From contig CAXSBR010000011.1 in NCBI GenBank assembly GCA_964236495.1, positions 1 to 64,000 on the forward strand: a DNA stretch of 64,000 nucleotides, read 5' to 3'. Origin of the DNA: CAXSBR01 sp964236495. GTDB lineage: Bacteria > Actinomycetota > Actinomycetes > Mycobacteriales > Jatrophihabitantaceae. The notes under the pieces were generated by a model. It saw only the letters and a program-made list of their open reading frames with translations. It made no database searches and had not been told where the DNA came from. This document shows, one piece after another, positions 34,566 to 43,885 of the stretch. The translations under genes and the position numbers were made by a program. Each line of letters opens with the position of its first letter. Within the stretch, counting starts at the first letter, position 1.

Positions 34566-34774
34566 CAGACGGGTATACCCCTTACGCGACGAGCTTCTCC
34601 ACTCGACAATCGACGATGTGATCTGTCGCTCCCGACGTTGCACGGCCATCGAGTGCGGTGCCTGCGCACGTGGCGACCGTCGGATCCGGTTCGATCTAGG
34701 CGTCAGCGCAGCCTGCTTCGGGCTAGGCGCTGCTCGCGACGTGATGCAGTTCTTCTACTACCCAAGGACGCGCA

Positions 34775-35542
34775 ATGGTGGATAGCAAGTTGAGTACGTC
34801 AAGCGATCAGCACGAGGGACAATCTCGGCCGGATAGCGAAAATCTTGTTGTCTTGATCTCGGGCGTTTTTCACGCCGCTTTCGACGAATTGCTGCCGACG
34901 TTCCAAGGCGATACCGGCACGACAGTCGATTCCTACCTGAGTCCGTCTATGGGTCAGTCACCCGACTCGGTGTCCAGTCGCCTTGAGCGCGGTGAACCAG
35001 CCGACGTCGTCATCATGGCCGAGAAAGGCCTTGATCACGCCGTTTCGGCAGGCTTGGTGGACGGCGGAACGAGAGTGAGGCTTGCCGGCGCTCCGGTAGG
35101 CATCGCGGTGAAGGCAGGTGCTGCAAAGCCAGACATCTCGACCGCGGACAAACTCAAAGACGTGCTGCTCAAAGCCGACTCGGTTGCGTACTCGATAAGT
35201 GCCAGCGGGCAGTACGTCAGTGGCGAGCTTTTCGACAACTTGGGAATTGGGGAAGAGATGAAGGCGAAGGCGCACCGGGTTGAAGGCACAACACCCGTCG
35301 CCCAAACGATTGCAGACGGAACCTACGAGATCGGTTTCCAGTCGCTGTCGGAGCTGGGCGCGGTACCCGGCGTAGACCTCGTTGGCGCTCTGCCCGATCC
35401 TGTCGGCCTAGCGACCTCGGTGGCAGGAGCTGTGACAGCACACAGTCGGCGCCCGGCTGATGCAGCCGCTCTGCTGCGCTTCCTGTCTCGGGCGGACTTC
35501 ATTCCAGTCCTGCGAAAGAACGGGCTGACTCCACCCGATTGA
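34775..35542 (+). CDS. ModA-like substrate-binding protein without signal peptide
   Basis: This 255-residue type 2 periplasmic-binding fold resembles molybdate-binding ModA proteins: LVVLISGVFHAAFDELLPTF near the start, GEPADVVIMAEKGLDHAV, and YSISASGQYVSGELFDNLGI. The N-terminus is hydrophilic with no signal peptide or lipobox, so it would stay in the cytoplasm. There are no permease or ATPase genes. As the first gene before a molybdenum-hydroxylase operon it might bind an oxyanion or an organic substrate as a sensor or donor, which is inference. Confidence 0.75.
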   Translation: MVDSKLSTSSDQHEGQSRPDSENLVVLISGVFHAAFDELLPTFQGDTGTTVDSYLSPSMGQSPDSVSSRLERGEPADVVIMAEKGLDHAVSAGLVDGGTRVRLAGAPVGIAVKAGAAKPDISTADKLKDVLLKADSVAYSISASGQYVSGELFDNLGIGEEMKAKAHRVEGTTPVAQTIADGTYEIGFQSLSELGAVPGVDLVGALPDPVGLATSVAGAVTAHSRRPADAAALLRFLSRADFIPVLRKNGLTPPD

Positions 35543-35604
35543 TCGATACCGCGCTACCCGTCCCCGTCATGCCCGGCGTATCCGCCGCGGCTTGAGTGAA
35601 CAGA

Positions 35605-36183
35605 ATGGAAGACATGACACAGCCGGCTCCCTATGCAACCAAGATCAGTATTCCGTTGCCGTCGGAGGACGAGATCCGCGGCGTTATGGGCGACTCGTAC
35701 GATCCGAACACCCTCAACGTCACCAAGATGCTTGCCGGCACGGGCGACTGCTTTACAGCCACTGTGGGACTCGTGAAGGCTCTGTTCACTACAGATGGAA
35801 TCGACCCGAAGCTTCGTGAGATCGTCACCCTCCGGGTGGCCAAGGTCCTGAACGCACCGTACGAATGGGAAGCCAACGCGAAGATGGCTGCGAACACCGG
35901 GTTGACGGCGATTGAGATTGACGCTGCCGCCAGCGATGGGCCTGTGAAAGACATCGACGCGGACTACGTCCTCGCGTGCAAGGCCGTGGACGAATTAACC
36001 GACAGCGGCACACTGACCGACAATACGCTCAGCGAATTGCTGACGAGATTCGGTGAGATATCCACACGCAAGATTCTGCTGATGATCGGTTACTTCACTC
36101 TGCTGGGTATGTTCCTGAACGGCTGCAGGGTTCCGTTGGAAACCACTGACAAGATCGGCGACGCGGCAAGTCCACTCGGCTGA
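35605..36183 (+). CDS. Carboxymuconolactone decarboxylase-like (AhpD-fold) protein
   Basis: The all-helical CMD core is seen in KLREIVTLRVAKVLNAPYEWEANAKMAANTGLT, with the YEW block typical of the family. No CXXC redox pair is visible, so it is unlikely to be an AhpD peroxidase reductase. ATG 35605 is chosen; GTG 35596 and ATG 35614 are alternatives. It lies between the ModA-like gene and a muconolactone-isomerase-like gene, so an accessory role in aromatic or lactone breakdown is possible. Confidence 0.75.
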   Translation: MEDMTQPAPYATKISIPLPSEDEIRGVMGDSYDPNTLNVTKMLAGTGDCFTATVGLVKALFTTDGIDPKLREIVTLRVAKVLNAPYEWEANAKMAANTGLTAIEIDAAASDGPVKDIDADYVLACKAVDELTDSGTLTDNTLSELLTRFGEISTRKILLMIGYFTLLGMFLNGCRVPLETTDKIGDAASPLG

Positions 36184-36268
36184 GGTCAATTGGGCTTCGC
36201 GCGCGTCAGTACACCTCCAGCTTGCAGCACTGAAACCACCAGTTGATACGCCACTCATAGGAGCAACC

Positions 36269-36562
36269 ATGCAGTTCATCGTTGTGCTTCAGCCCAAGGC
36301 ACAGTTCGCGGCCGGGGGTGCACCGGCGGATATCGCCGAAGTCGAGCTGTCGGAGCAGCTACAGACGAAAGCGCTGTACAAGAGCGGCGTCGTGCGGCAG
36401 GTTTGGGCGATCGACACCGACCGCAAAGGTGCGATCGGACTCTTCGAAGCGGCAACCGACGATGAGCTGCGTGCCGCTCTCAACAGCTTGCCCATGGTGC
36501 AGAAGGATTACGTCGACCAGGCCGTGTATCCCGTCGGTGCGTTCACCGGCTTCATCCAATGA
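36269..36562 (+). CDS. Muconolactone isomerase-like small protein
   Basis: This 97-residue ferredoxin-like (dimeric alpha/beta barrel) protein has the pattern LYKSGVVRQVWAIDTDRKGAIGLFEAATDDELRAALNSLP, typical of muconolactone delta-isomerase relatives. Its TGA overlaps the ATG of the iron-sulfur subunit gene (36559-36562), so it is translated with the molybdoenzyme. Catalytic function is not proven. Confidence 0.72.
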   Translation: MQFIVVLQPKAQFAAGGAPADIAEVELSEQLQTKALYKSGVVRQVWAIDTDRKGAIGLFEAATDDELRAALNSLPMVQKDYVDQAVYPVGAFTGFIQ

Positions 36563-37212
36563 CTGTGGAGCTTCCGGCGCTGGACACGGCGGCGAACGAC
36601 GAGGCAGCGCACAACCCGGCGTCGCTCGGGTGTGTCGAGGCAACGACGAACTCCACCGCAGAAGTTCGCGTCGAGCTCACGATCAATGGGGCGCGGACCA
36701 GTCTGAGCCTCGACCCGCGGGTCACCCTTCTCGACGCGCTGCGCGAGCGTCTGAACCTGACGGGTACCAAGAAGGGTTGCGACCACGGCCAGTGCGGCGT
36801 CTGCACCGTCATCATAGACGGGCGCCGGGAGTTGTCGTGTCTCACGTTGCTGGCGACATGCGACGACCGTGACGTCACGACCATCGAGGGCGTCGCACGC
36901 GGCGACGAACTGCACCCGCTCCAGCAGGCATTCATCCGCCACGACGCTTTCCAATGTGGCTTCTGCACCTCGGGTCAGATCTGCTCGATGCTGGCCCTGC
37001 GCGCGGAAGCCACGAGCGGCGACGTCAGTCTGGTGACGCGTGACGTCCGCGAGCAGGTCGCACCGCTGATCCTTTCCGACGCCGAGATCAAGGAGCGTCT
37101 CAGCGGAAACATCTGCCGCTGCGGCGCTTACCTGAATCTGGTTGCGGCCTTCCAGGAATGGCAAGCGACTGCCGACAGCGATGTCACTGCCGAGAACGCA
37201 GGAGTGGCGTGA
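36559..37212 (+). CDS. Molybdenum hydroxylase [2Fe-2S] subunit (PaoA/XdhC-small type)
   Basis: This electron-transfer subunit has two [2Fe-2S] clusters. The plant-ferredoxin type is KGCDHGQCGVC plus a later Cys, and the helical type is FQCGFCTSGQ with NICRCGAY. A variable 40-residue N-terminal extension has no twin-arginine signal, unlike E. coli PaoA, so the enzyme should be cytoplasmic. About 25 extra residues lie between the two helical-domain motifs. Confidence 0.92.
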   Translation: MTVELPALDTAANDEAAHNPASLGCVEATTNSTAEVRVELTINGARTSLSLDPRVTLLDALRERLNLTGTKKGCDHGQCGVCTVIIDGRRELSCLTLLATCDDRDVTTIEGVARGDELHPLQQAFIRHDAFQCGFCTSGQICSMLALRAEATSGDVSLVTRDVREQVAPLILSDAEIKERLSGNICRCGAYLNLVAAFQEWQATADSDVTAENAGVA

Positions 37213-37213
37213 G

Positions 37214-38209
37214 ATGAGACCCTTCGACTACGTCCGCCCGACCAGTGTGCACGAGGCGACCGGCGCCTGCGAAACACCGACCTCGAGATACCTGGCCGGC
37301 GGAACGAATCTGCTCGACCTCATGAAAGAAGGCGTCGAGAACCCGACGACGCTAGTGGACATCACTCGGTTGGACCTGACCACGATCGGGCGTCGTGATG
37401 GCGCCGCGGAGCTTGTGATCGGTGCCCTTACCAAGAACTCCGACGTAGCCAATCACCCACTGGTACGGCAGAACTACCCGCTACTGACGCAGGCCATCCT
37501 CGCCGGTGCAAGCGCGCAGATCCGGAACATGGCGACAACGGCCGGCAATCTGAATCAGCGCACGCGCTGTTCCTACTTCTATGATCCGACGCTTCCTTGC
37601 AACAAGCGCGATCCCCGTTCGGGATGCAGCGCAATCGACGGCATCAACCGGGGTAACGCAATATTGGGGTGGTCCTCGGAGTGCGTGGCGACCCATCCCA
37701 GTGACATGTGCGTCGCGCTCATCGCCCTGGACGCCATGATCAGGGTGCGAAACGCCGACGGGAACGAGCGTCTAATTCCCTTCGCCCAGTATCACCGGCT
37801 GCCTGGCGACCGGCCAGATGTCGACAACACGTTGCGCCAGGGCGAGCTGATCACGTCCGTCGAGCTGCCCATGAACGGGCTGGCGGCTCACTCCTGCTAT
37901 CTGAAGGTGCGCGAGCGCACAAGCTACGCATTCGCGTTGGTCTCGGTAGCGGCGGCACTGGAAATTGAGGGCGGGCTGATAAAAGACGTTCGCCTCGCGA
38001 TGGGGGGCGTGGCACACAAACCGTGGCGGGCCGAGCAGGCCGAACGGCGCCTCGTCGGCCAGGTCGCAACGACAGCCAACTTCGAAGCGGCCGCGGACGC
38101 GGAGATGAGCAGAGCGAAGCCTCTGCGCGACAACGTCTTCAAGGTGGAACTCGGTCAGCGACTTCTGGTCCGGGCACTGGAAACATCGCTGCAAGGCACA
38201 GGAGGCTGA
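37214..38209 (+). CDS. Molybdenum hydroxylase FAD subunit with 4Fe-4S insertion (PaoB type)
   Basis: This 331-residue protein has the FAD-binding block YLAGGTNLLDLMKEG and IRNMATTAGNLNQRTRC. Right after it lies a Cys-rich insertion (CSYFYDPTLPCNKRDPRSGC with a further Cys near 155) that binds a [4Fe-4S] cluster in PaoB and in 4-hydroxybenzoyl-CoA reductase. This marks the enzyme as PaoABC-type aldehyde oxidoreductase rather than a simple xanthine dehydrogenase. ATG 37214 has AGGAG upstream and is 1 bp past the previous stop. Confidence 0.92.
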   Translation: MRPFDYVRPTSVHEATGACETPTSRYLAGGTNLLDLMKEGVENPTTLVDITRLDLTTIGRRDGAAELVIGALTKNSDVANHPLVRQNYPLLTQAILAGASAQIRNMATTAGNLNQRTRCSYFYDPTLPCNKRDPRSGCSAIDGINRGNAILGWSSECVATHPSDMCVALIALDAMIRVRNADGNERLIPFAQYHRLPGDRPDVDNTLRQGELITSVELPMNGLAAHSCYLKVRERTSYAFALVSVAAALEIEGGLIKDVRLAMGGVAHKPWRAEQAERRLVGQVATTANFEAAADAEMSRAKPLRDNVFKVELGQRLLVRALETSLQGTGG

Positions 38210-38213
38210 ACCC

Positions 38214-40397
38214 GTGCGACTCGAAGCAAAGCAGGCCGAATCGGGCCGATCGCACGACCGCGCCGACGCCCGATTGAAGGTGACCGGTAGTGCGAAATAC
38301 TCCGCAGACTTCTCCGCAGCACAGATGGCCTATGCAGTGTTCGTCGGTAGCTCGATCGCGAAAGGACGCATCACCGCAGTCGACACGACCTCGGCGGAGT
38401 CGGCCGGCGGCGTGATCAAGGTGTTGACCTCGCACAACGCGATGCGGGTCAACAAGCCCGCCGACATTTTCGACCCGACCAAAAAACAACCGGCAAAACC
38501 CAACGAGGTCTCCACCAACACCGCTTCGAGCGTGCTGCCGCTCCAGTCCGACGAGATCCACTTCCGGGGCCAGATCGTGGCCGTAGTAGTCGCTGAATCA
38601 TTCGAGCAGGCGCAGGCGGCCGCCGATCTGGTTGCCGTGACCTACGCAGTCGAGAGGCCTCTCATCGGCCTGCGGCCCAACCTCGACAAGGCGGTGACAC
38701 CGGCATCTTTTGCAGGCGAGCCGATCACCGTGATCGACGGCGATCCAGAGGGCACACTGGCGCGCGCGGACGTAAAAATAGACGAGACCTATTCGACTCC
38801 GATCGAGAATCACCATGCCATGGAAATGCAGTCCACAACTGCGCGGTGGCGCGGCGATGAGCTGTTCGTTGAGGAGACGACACGCTTCGTACAGGGCGTG
38901 AAGCGCAACCTTGCGCAGTCGTTCGGTATCCCCGACGCGAAAGTGCACGTTCGCGCCAAGTTCGTCGGCGGTGCTTTCGGTAGCAAGGGCGCAGTACGCC
39001 CGCACGTCACGCTGGCGGCCATGTGCGCGCAGCAAACAGGACGCCCGGTCAAGTTGCTTCTCACCCGCCGGCAGGTGACCTACACGAGCGGGCACCGTCC
39101 AGAGACGCTACAACGGTTCGCAATCGGAGCCCGGCAGGACGGTGGCATCGAGGCAATAATTCATGAAGGCTTTTCTTCGTGTTCGGCCACTGATCCGTTC
39201 ATCGAGGCGTTCACCACACTGACGCACGGAATGTACGCAGCACCTCATCGCGGGATGGCGCAGCAGATCGTCTATCTCAACGAGCCGCAGCCGACGAACA
39301 TGCGGGGGCCTGGCGAGACGTCCGGGATGTATGCCCAAGAATGTGCAATGGATGAGCTCGCCTTCAAGCTCGACATGGACCCGCTGGAACTGCGCCGTAT
39401 CAATGAGCCCGATCGTGAGCCGATGACGGGTAGAGCCTTTTCGTGTCGGCGGCTGCTTCAGAGCATCGACACCGGGGCCGAGGCGTTCGGTTGGAGCCGA
39501 CGGCGACAGGCGCCTCGCTCAACGCGGGAAGGTAACTGGCTGATCGGAGTCGGCTACGCGACGGCGACCTACCCGATGAAGGGGAGCCCGTGCCAAGCGC
39601 GCTGTCGTATCGGCGCCGATGGCTCGATTCTCGTCCAGAGCTCGACCCACGATTTCGGTAACGGCATCTCGACCTCGGCCAGGCAGATTGCCGCCGACGC
39701 CCTGGGCGTGCGATACGAAGACATAACATTCGAGTACGCCGATTCTGACCTGCCGCCGGTAATGCAGACGGGTGGATCCACCACGACAATGTGGGTGGGG
39801 GCAGCCATTAAAGAAGCCTGCGAGCAGGCGAAGGCGCAACTGGGTGATACAGGCGATACCTCGACAGCGGCTGATCTGGCCGCGATCCTGTTAAGTATCG
39901 GCCGAGCTTCCGTTGAGGCAACTGCAGAGGCTTCTCCCAGCAAGGAGACGATGAAGCAGTATTCGATGAATTCCTACGGTGCCCACTTCTGCGAGGTGGC
40001 AGTCGATGCGGACCTGGGCGTGACGCAGGTGCGCCGCTTCCTCAGCGTGATGAATTGCGGTCGCATAATCAACCCGAAACTCGCACGGAGCCAATACATC
40101 GGCGCGGTGACCATGGGCATCGGGATGGCGATGATGGAGGGAAATGCGCTGGACCCCCGCAACGGCAAGTGGATACAGGCTGATCTTGCCGACTACCACG
40201 TGCCTGTCTATGCCGACACGCACCAGATGGACGTGATCTGGCTCGAAGAGCCAGATCTGATCGCCAATCCGCTGGGCTTGAAGGGCATCGGCGAGATGGG
40301 TCTCGTCGGCGGCGCCGCGGCGATCGCAAACGCAATTTTCAACGCAACCGGAAAGCGTGTCCGGGATCTTCCCATCACACCCGACAAGTTGCTCTGA
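38214..40397 (+). CDS. Molybdenum hydroxylase catalytic subunit (PaoC type)
   Basis: This 727-residue molybdopterin-cytosine-dinucleotide-binding subunit contains the Moco-binding blocks GGAFGSKGAVRPHVTLA, RGPGETSGMYAQECAMDELA and the base-accepting glutamate in KGIGEMGLVGGAAAIANA near the C-terminus. It oxidises an aldehyde or N-heterocycle by hydroxylation. The three subunits overlap or nearly abut and form one operon. The substrate is unknown; the small isomerase-like genes upstream hint at an aromatic compound. Confidence 0.93.
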   Translation: MRLEAKQAESGRSHDRADARLKVTGSAKYSADFSAAQMAYAVFVGSSIAKGRITAVDTTSAESAGGVIKVLTSHNAMRVNKPADIFDPTKKQPAKPNEVSTNTASSVLPLQSDEIHFRGQIVAVVVAESFEQAQAAADLVAVTYAVERPLIGLRPNLDKAVTPASFAGEPITVIDGDPEGTLARADVKIDETYSTPIENHHAMEMQSTTARWRGDELFVEETTRFVQGVKRNLAQSFGIPDAKVHVRAKFVGGAFGSKGAVRPHVTLAAMCAQQTGRPVKLLLTRRQVTYTSGHRPETLQRFAIGARQDGGIEAIIHEGFSSCSATDPFIEAFTTLTHGMYAAPHRGMAQQIVYLNEPQPTNMRGPGETSGMYAQECAMDELAFKLDMDPLELRRINEPDREPMTGRAFSCRRLLQSIDTGAEAFGWSRRRQAPRSTREGNWLIGVGYATATYPMKGSPCQARCRIGADGSILVQSSTHDFGNGISTSARQIAADALGVRYEDITFEYADSDLPPVMQTGGSTTTMWVGAAIKEACEQAKAQLGDTGDTSTAADLAAILLSIGRASVEATAEASPSKETMKQYSMNSYGAHFCEVAVDADLGVTQVRRFLSVMNCGRIINPKLARSQYIGAVTMGIGMAMMEGNALDPRNGKWIQADLADYHVPVYADTHQMDVIWLEEPDLIANPLGLKGIGEMGLVGGAAAIANAIFNATGKRVRDLPITPDKLL

Positions 40398-40431
40398 GAC
40401 CGCATCAAGTCCGCGTCCATCGGAGGTGACT

Positions 40432-41019
40432 TCATTGCCTGCCAGTCGATATGCGCCAGCGCTCGAGGTCGGCAGGCGTGTCCAGATCGGTCCCGTCGCC
40501 CGGGATGGCGATGCGGTCGACGAGGTCGCTTCGTGCCCGCAGGAAGGCCCGAGCGCCCTCATCGGGACCGGCCTGACCCACGGCTGCCCGCCACAGAAGA
40601 GGGCTCATCACGATGGGGTGGCCGATCTGCGCGCCGTGAGTTCCGACGGCGATGCGGCCTGGTCGCCACGAGCTCATGACGAGCCGGATTGCGTCGGGCA
40701 AGAGGTCGGGCACGTCGACAAGGACGACGGCGAGAGCTCCGACCGGCCCAGCCTTTTCCGCGGCGTCGACAGCAAGTTCGAGCGAAGACCGCATCCCGCG
40801 AGACGGGTCGGCATTGACGACCGCCTGCCCGAGGCGCGGTGTGGTGCCTGGTCGCACGACGGCAAGGACGGGATCGCACCCAGCCGCGAACAACGCATCA
40901 ACCGCGCTGTCCAGCAGGCGCTCCCCACCTGACTCGATGGTGGCTTTGGGACCGCCCATGCGGCGCCCGGCGCCGGCGGCGAGTACCGCTCCCGCGATCG
41001 GCGCCACGGGTGCGAGCAT
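40432..41019 (-). CDS. mocA: Molybdenum cofactor cytidylyltransferase (MocA-like)
   Basis: This 195-residue nucleotidyltransferase has the N-terminal signature AGAVLAAGAGRRMGGPKA and the metal-binding LVDVPDL, and ends with DLDTPADLERW. It turns molybdopterin into the cytosine dinucleotide form that PaoC-type enzymes need. It is convergent with paoC. ATG 41019 places the signature right at the N-terminus as in the family. Confidence 0.88.
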   Translation of the reverse strand: MLAPVAPIAGAVLAAGAGRRMGGPKATIESGGERLLDSAVDALFAAGCDPVLAVVRPGTTPRLGQAVVNADPSRGMRSSLELAVDAAEKAGPVGALAVVLVDVPDLLPDAIRLVMSSWRPGRIAVGTHGAQIGHPIVMSPLLWRAAVGQAGPDEGARAFLRARSDLVDRIAIPGDGTDLDTPADLERWRISTGRQ

Positions 41020-41105
41020 AGGCGGGAGCGACCCGTGGCGGGTCGGTTCGGTCGGTGTCCGAGCCCTGAAGCGACGTGGCTTCAGTGCCAGCAAGCACGC
41101 ACGCT

Positions 41106-42104
41106 TCACGCGTCAACAGAATCCCGCTCCTGGGCAGCCGGCGCCGGGGGGACGCCAGGTGCCGCCGCGGGAACTCCTGCACCCGGCCGCCGCCGCAACC
41201 GCCAGGCGAGCAGAACGATCAGCGCGAGCGGCACAAGCACCGGCAGCGCGTAGCCCAGGCCAGCCGCAAGCAGCCGCAGGCCCACAGCCACCGCGTGCAC
41301 TCCGGAGCCGAATGCTGCGCCGAAACCGGTGGGATGCACGCCGGTACGGGCCCTCACCGCCGGCGGCGTCGTCGCGTGCAGGTCGACTGTCAGCGACGCC
41401 AGCGCCACCTGCCCGACCAGTGCTGTCTGCTGCGCCTTCAAGCTCTGCAGCTCGGCTTCACGGGTACTGAGCTGGGTCTCGACGCCGAGCAGGTCGCCGA
41501 CGGTGGCGGAGTGGCTCATGAGGACCCGCAGGCGATTGACGCTCGTCGTGAGCGCCTTGACGCGCGCGTCGGTGTCGACCTTGGTCTGGGTGACGTCCTG
41601 CGCCTTGAGCGAGCGGTCGTTCTCCGTGCCCAGCGCGTCGACCAGCGTCATCGCGGTCTCCAGATGCGCCGGATCGACCCGTACGGTCAGCGACGCGCTG
41701 CGGTCAGTGCCCGCGCCCGACCGTTCGTCGGCGTCCACCCGACCGCCCTGCTCGACCGCAATTCGGGTCACGCCATCGGCGGCGGTATCGACGTTCTTGG
41801 CCGTTATCGACAGCGACGCGGTGCGCACCACTGCGCGGGCCGGTCCTTTGGCAAGAGCCGCAGCAGATGCAGTACCGGCACCCGCGGCCTGGCGCTGCGC
41901 TCCACCGGCCGCAACGGAGCCGCCGCTGGCAGCGGCCGATGAACCCGCGTCCGACGACGACTTCGAGGAGTCGCCGCCGGTGCAGGCGCCCAGTCCGCCT
42001 AGCCCCAGCAGCACAACGGCCCCGATGCCGGTTGCGCGGATCATTGCGCTGCGGATCATTGCTTTGCGGACCATTGCGCTGCGGTTCGTTGCGCTGCACA
42101 TCAT
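41106..42104 (-). CDS. DUF4349 lipoprotein with repeat-encoded leader
   Basis: The signal peptide ends in a lipobox (GGLGAC) near residue 41. A Ser/Ala-rich linker follows, then the DUF4349 domain (VRTASLSITAKNVDTAADGV through VALASLTVDLHATTPP, with a coiled-coil stretch in the middle), and a C-terminal membrane helix near LVPLALIVLLAWRLRRR. The first 23 residues are a five-residue repeat (SAMIR) made by a 15-bp tandem array. The true start may be any of several in-frame ATGs within that array. Function is unknown. Confidence 0.82.
   Translation of the reverse strand: MMCSATNRSAMVRKAMIRSAMIRATGIGAVVLLGLGGLGACTGGDSSKSSSDAGSSAAASGGSVAAGGAQRQAAGAGTASAAALAKGPARAVVRTASLSITAKNVDTAADGVTRIAVEQGGRVDADERSGAGTDRSASLTVRVDPAHLETAMTLVDALGTENDRSLKAQDVTQTKVDTDARVKALTTSVNRLRVLMSHSATVGDLLGVETQLSTREAELQSLKAQQTALVGQVALASLTVDLHATTPPAVRARTGVHPTGFGAAFGSGVHAVAVGLRLLAAGLGYALPVLVPLALIVLLAWRLRRRPGAGVPAAAPGVPPAPAAQERDSVDA
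42036..42104 (-). repeat. 15-bp tandem repeat, about 4.6 copies
   Basis: Units GCGGATCATTGCGCT (42036-42050), then 42051-42065, 42066-42080, 42081-42095 and a partial unit, differ by one to three bases. Every unit contributes an in-frame ATG or near-ATG codon to the DUF4349 leader. Confidence 0.8.
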
Positions 42105-42127
42105 GACGGCTCCTGCTGACTACGTGG

Positions 42128-43171
42128 CTACTTGCTGGCGGACAGAATGTGGATCGGTACCGGCGAGCTGACGACGGGCGCCGCTCCATCGGCGGGCAGA
42201 AGTACGGCGACCAGGCGGTACGACCCGGGCGGTAGCGCCCGACCTATGGCCGACGACCGCGACGGGGCAATGCCGTCTGCGCACGACCAGCGCTGCAACG
42301 TTCCACGCAGGCCGACCGGTGACCGGGTAACCGAGGAAACTGAGCCGCGCAGCGCACCGACGACAGCATCGCTGCGCGCGTCGACGACGTAGATCTCGAC
42401 CTCGCCCGCCGGTCGGCGCAGGTTCGCAGCGACGGAAACGGCGACGGACAATTTGCTGCCGGCGCGCACCTGCGCCGGTGCAGTGAGCTTCACCGTCCCA
42501 ATGCGTCTGACGTACGGACTGCAGCTCAGGGCGGCAAAGCCAGGGACTCTCGAAGCCCCCGTCCGCGAAGAAGCCGCCGCAGAGCCGGCCACGGACGCCG
42601 AGGCTGAGCCGGCCGATCCTGAGCCCGCCGCCGGGGATGCGGCGGCCGCTGCGGAACTCGCTGCTGCAGATGTCGGGTTGACCTGGGCACCGCCGGCGCT
42701 CGTCATGAAGCTGGAGTCGGCGCTCGAGGAGCTTTTCGTCGAATCCGAAGCTGGGATGAGCCGGGCCAGGCCGACTATCCCGCTGATGCCTGCCACCACC
42801 GCGGCGGCAGCCGCGGGAACCTTCCAACCGAAGCGGCGCCTATCCGGACGGAGCACCTTGGCGTCCCAGCCGGTCGCGGAATCGTCATCCTCGCCGCCCG
42901 GGTCGTCGGCAGTTGCCGTTGGCTCCGACCCCGACATCAATCCACCGATGCCGCGCGTGCCAGAGATAGGCGACTCGGAGTCTGGATCGGAAGCGGACTC
43001 GTCGGCACGCATCGGCAGCTGAAGCACGTTGCTCGCGCCGTTGGCTCCAGCAGCGTCTGCACCGTCGGCGTTCACCGCCCGCCGCCGGATCGCGGGCAGC
43101 GGGTCGTCCCACGGCCCGCCGGCGTCGGCCAGCTCGTGCAGGCGGCGCGCGATCTCGCTGTCGCTGATCAC
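42128..43171 (-). CDS. Membrane protein, partner of SigE-family sigma factor
   Basis: This 347-residue protein has a cytoplasmic acidic N-terminal half, one membrane helix near residue 125 (VPAAAAAVVAGISGIVGLARLI), a long Ser/Ala/Gly linker, and an extracellular immunoglobulin-like end (VKLTAPAQVRAGSKLSVAVSV). Its GTG overlaps the sigma-factor stop (GTGA, 43168-43171), so it is likely its anti-sigma factor or sensor. No zinc-binding HCC motif is seen. Confidence 0.75.
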   Translation of the reverse strand: MISDSEIARRLHELADAGGPWDDPLPAIRRRAVNADGADAAGANGASNVLQLPMRADESASDPDSESPISGTRGIGGLMSGSEPTATADDPGGEDDDSATGWDAKVLRPDRRRFGWKVPAAAAAVVAGISGIVGLARLIPASDSTKSSSSADSSFMTSAGGAQVNPTSAAASSAAAAASPAAGSGSAGSASASVAGSAAASSRTGASRVPGFAALSCSPYVRRIGTVKLTAPAQVRAGSKLSVAVSVAANLRRPAGEVEIYVVDARSDAVVGALRGSVSSVTRSPVGLRGTLQRWSCADGIAPSRSSAIGRALPPGSYRLVAVLLPADGAAPVVSSPVPIHILSASK

Positions 43172-43761
43172 GATGTGCCTTCCAGCTCGGCGCGCAGGGC
43201 GAGCAGCCCGCGGGCGGTGAGGCTCTTGACGGTTCCGAGCGCGCAACCGAGCTCGGCGGCGGTCTGGGCTTCGGACAGATCCAGGTAGTGGCGCAGCACG
43301 ACGGCGGTGCGCTGGCGCGGGGGCAGCGTGCGCAGCGCCCGGCGCAGCGCGTCCCGATCGTCAGCGCCAGCAGCGTCGTCCCCGCTCGACAGCCGTTCGG
43401 CTACGTCGGACGTCGGCAGCTCCCCGCTCCACGCCCGCGCCCGGTCGGCCAGCACGACATTGACGACGCAGCGTCGCGCATAGGCGACGCGGTTACCCCA
43501 CTCGGCGCGCCGGTTCCAAGCGAGATAGACCCGGGTCAGCCCGCTCTGCACCGCGTCCTGCGCGCCGGCTCGGCTGCCAGTGAGCAGGTATGCGGTGCGG
43601 TGCAGGGTGTTCGACGTGGCGCGCACGAAGGCGTCGAACTCGGCCTCGGCCGCAGCGGCGCCAGAAGCAGCGGCGTTGTCTGCGTCGGCGGCGGCAGCGC
43701 TGTCGATGTCCACCGCCGCCTCCCGCACGCTCTGCACGCACCGCACGATCGTCCGGCCCAT
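43168..43761 (-). CDS. SigE-family ECF sigma factor
   Basis: This 197-residue protein has an Ala-rich leader of about 40 residues. Region 2 follows (FDAFVRATSNTLHRTAYLLTGSRAGAQDAVQ) and region 4 (LRTLPPRQRTAVVLRHYLDLSEAQTAAELG), typical of the small SigE-type ECF factors of actinobacteria. It is coupled to the membrane protein that follows. Confidence 0.88.
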   Translation of the reverse strand: MGRTIVRCVQSVREAAVDIDSAAAADADNAAASGAAAAEAEFDAFVRATSNTLHRTAYLLTGSRAGAQDAVQSGLTRVYLAWNRRAEWGNRVAYARRCVVNVVLADRARAWSGELPTSDVAERLSSGDDAAGADDRDALRRALRTLPPRQRTAVVLRHYLDLSEAQTAAELGCALGTVKSLTARGLLALRAELEGTS

Positions 43762-43885
43762 ACCTCACCAGACCGGCCGGCCGGCGTAAAGGGTTCCACC
43801 GGGCGGCTGGCGGGAGATTTGCCTGGCACCTGATCGGTCGACGCTCCCACCCGGTGGTGCGCCGGCGGGTGCGAAGATGTTCGCC

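Noticed and set aside
42036..42104. Short regular repeats considered as a CRISPR array
   Set aside because: The units are contiguous 15-bp repeats with no spacers and lie in a reading frame; no cas genes are present.
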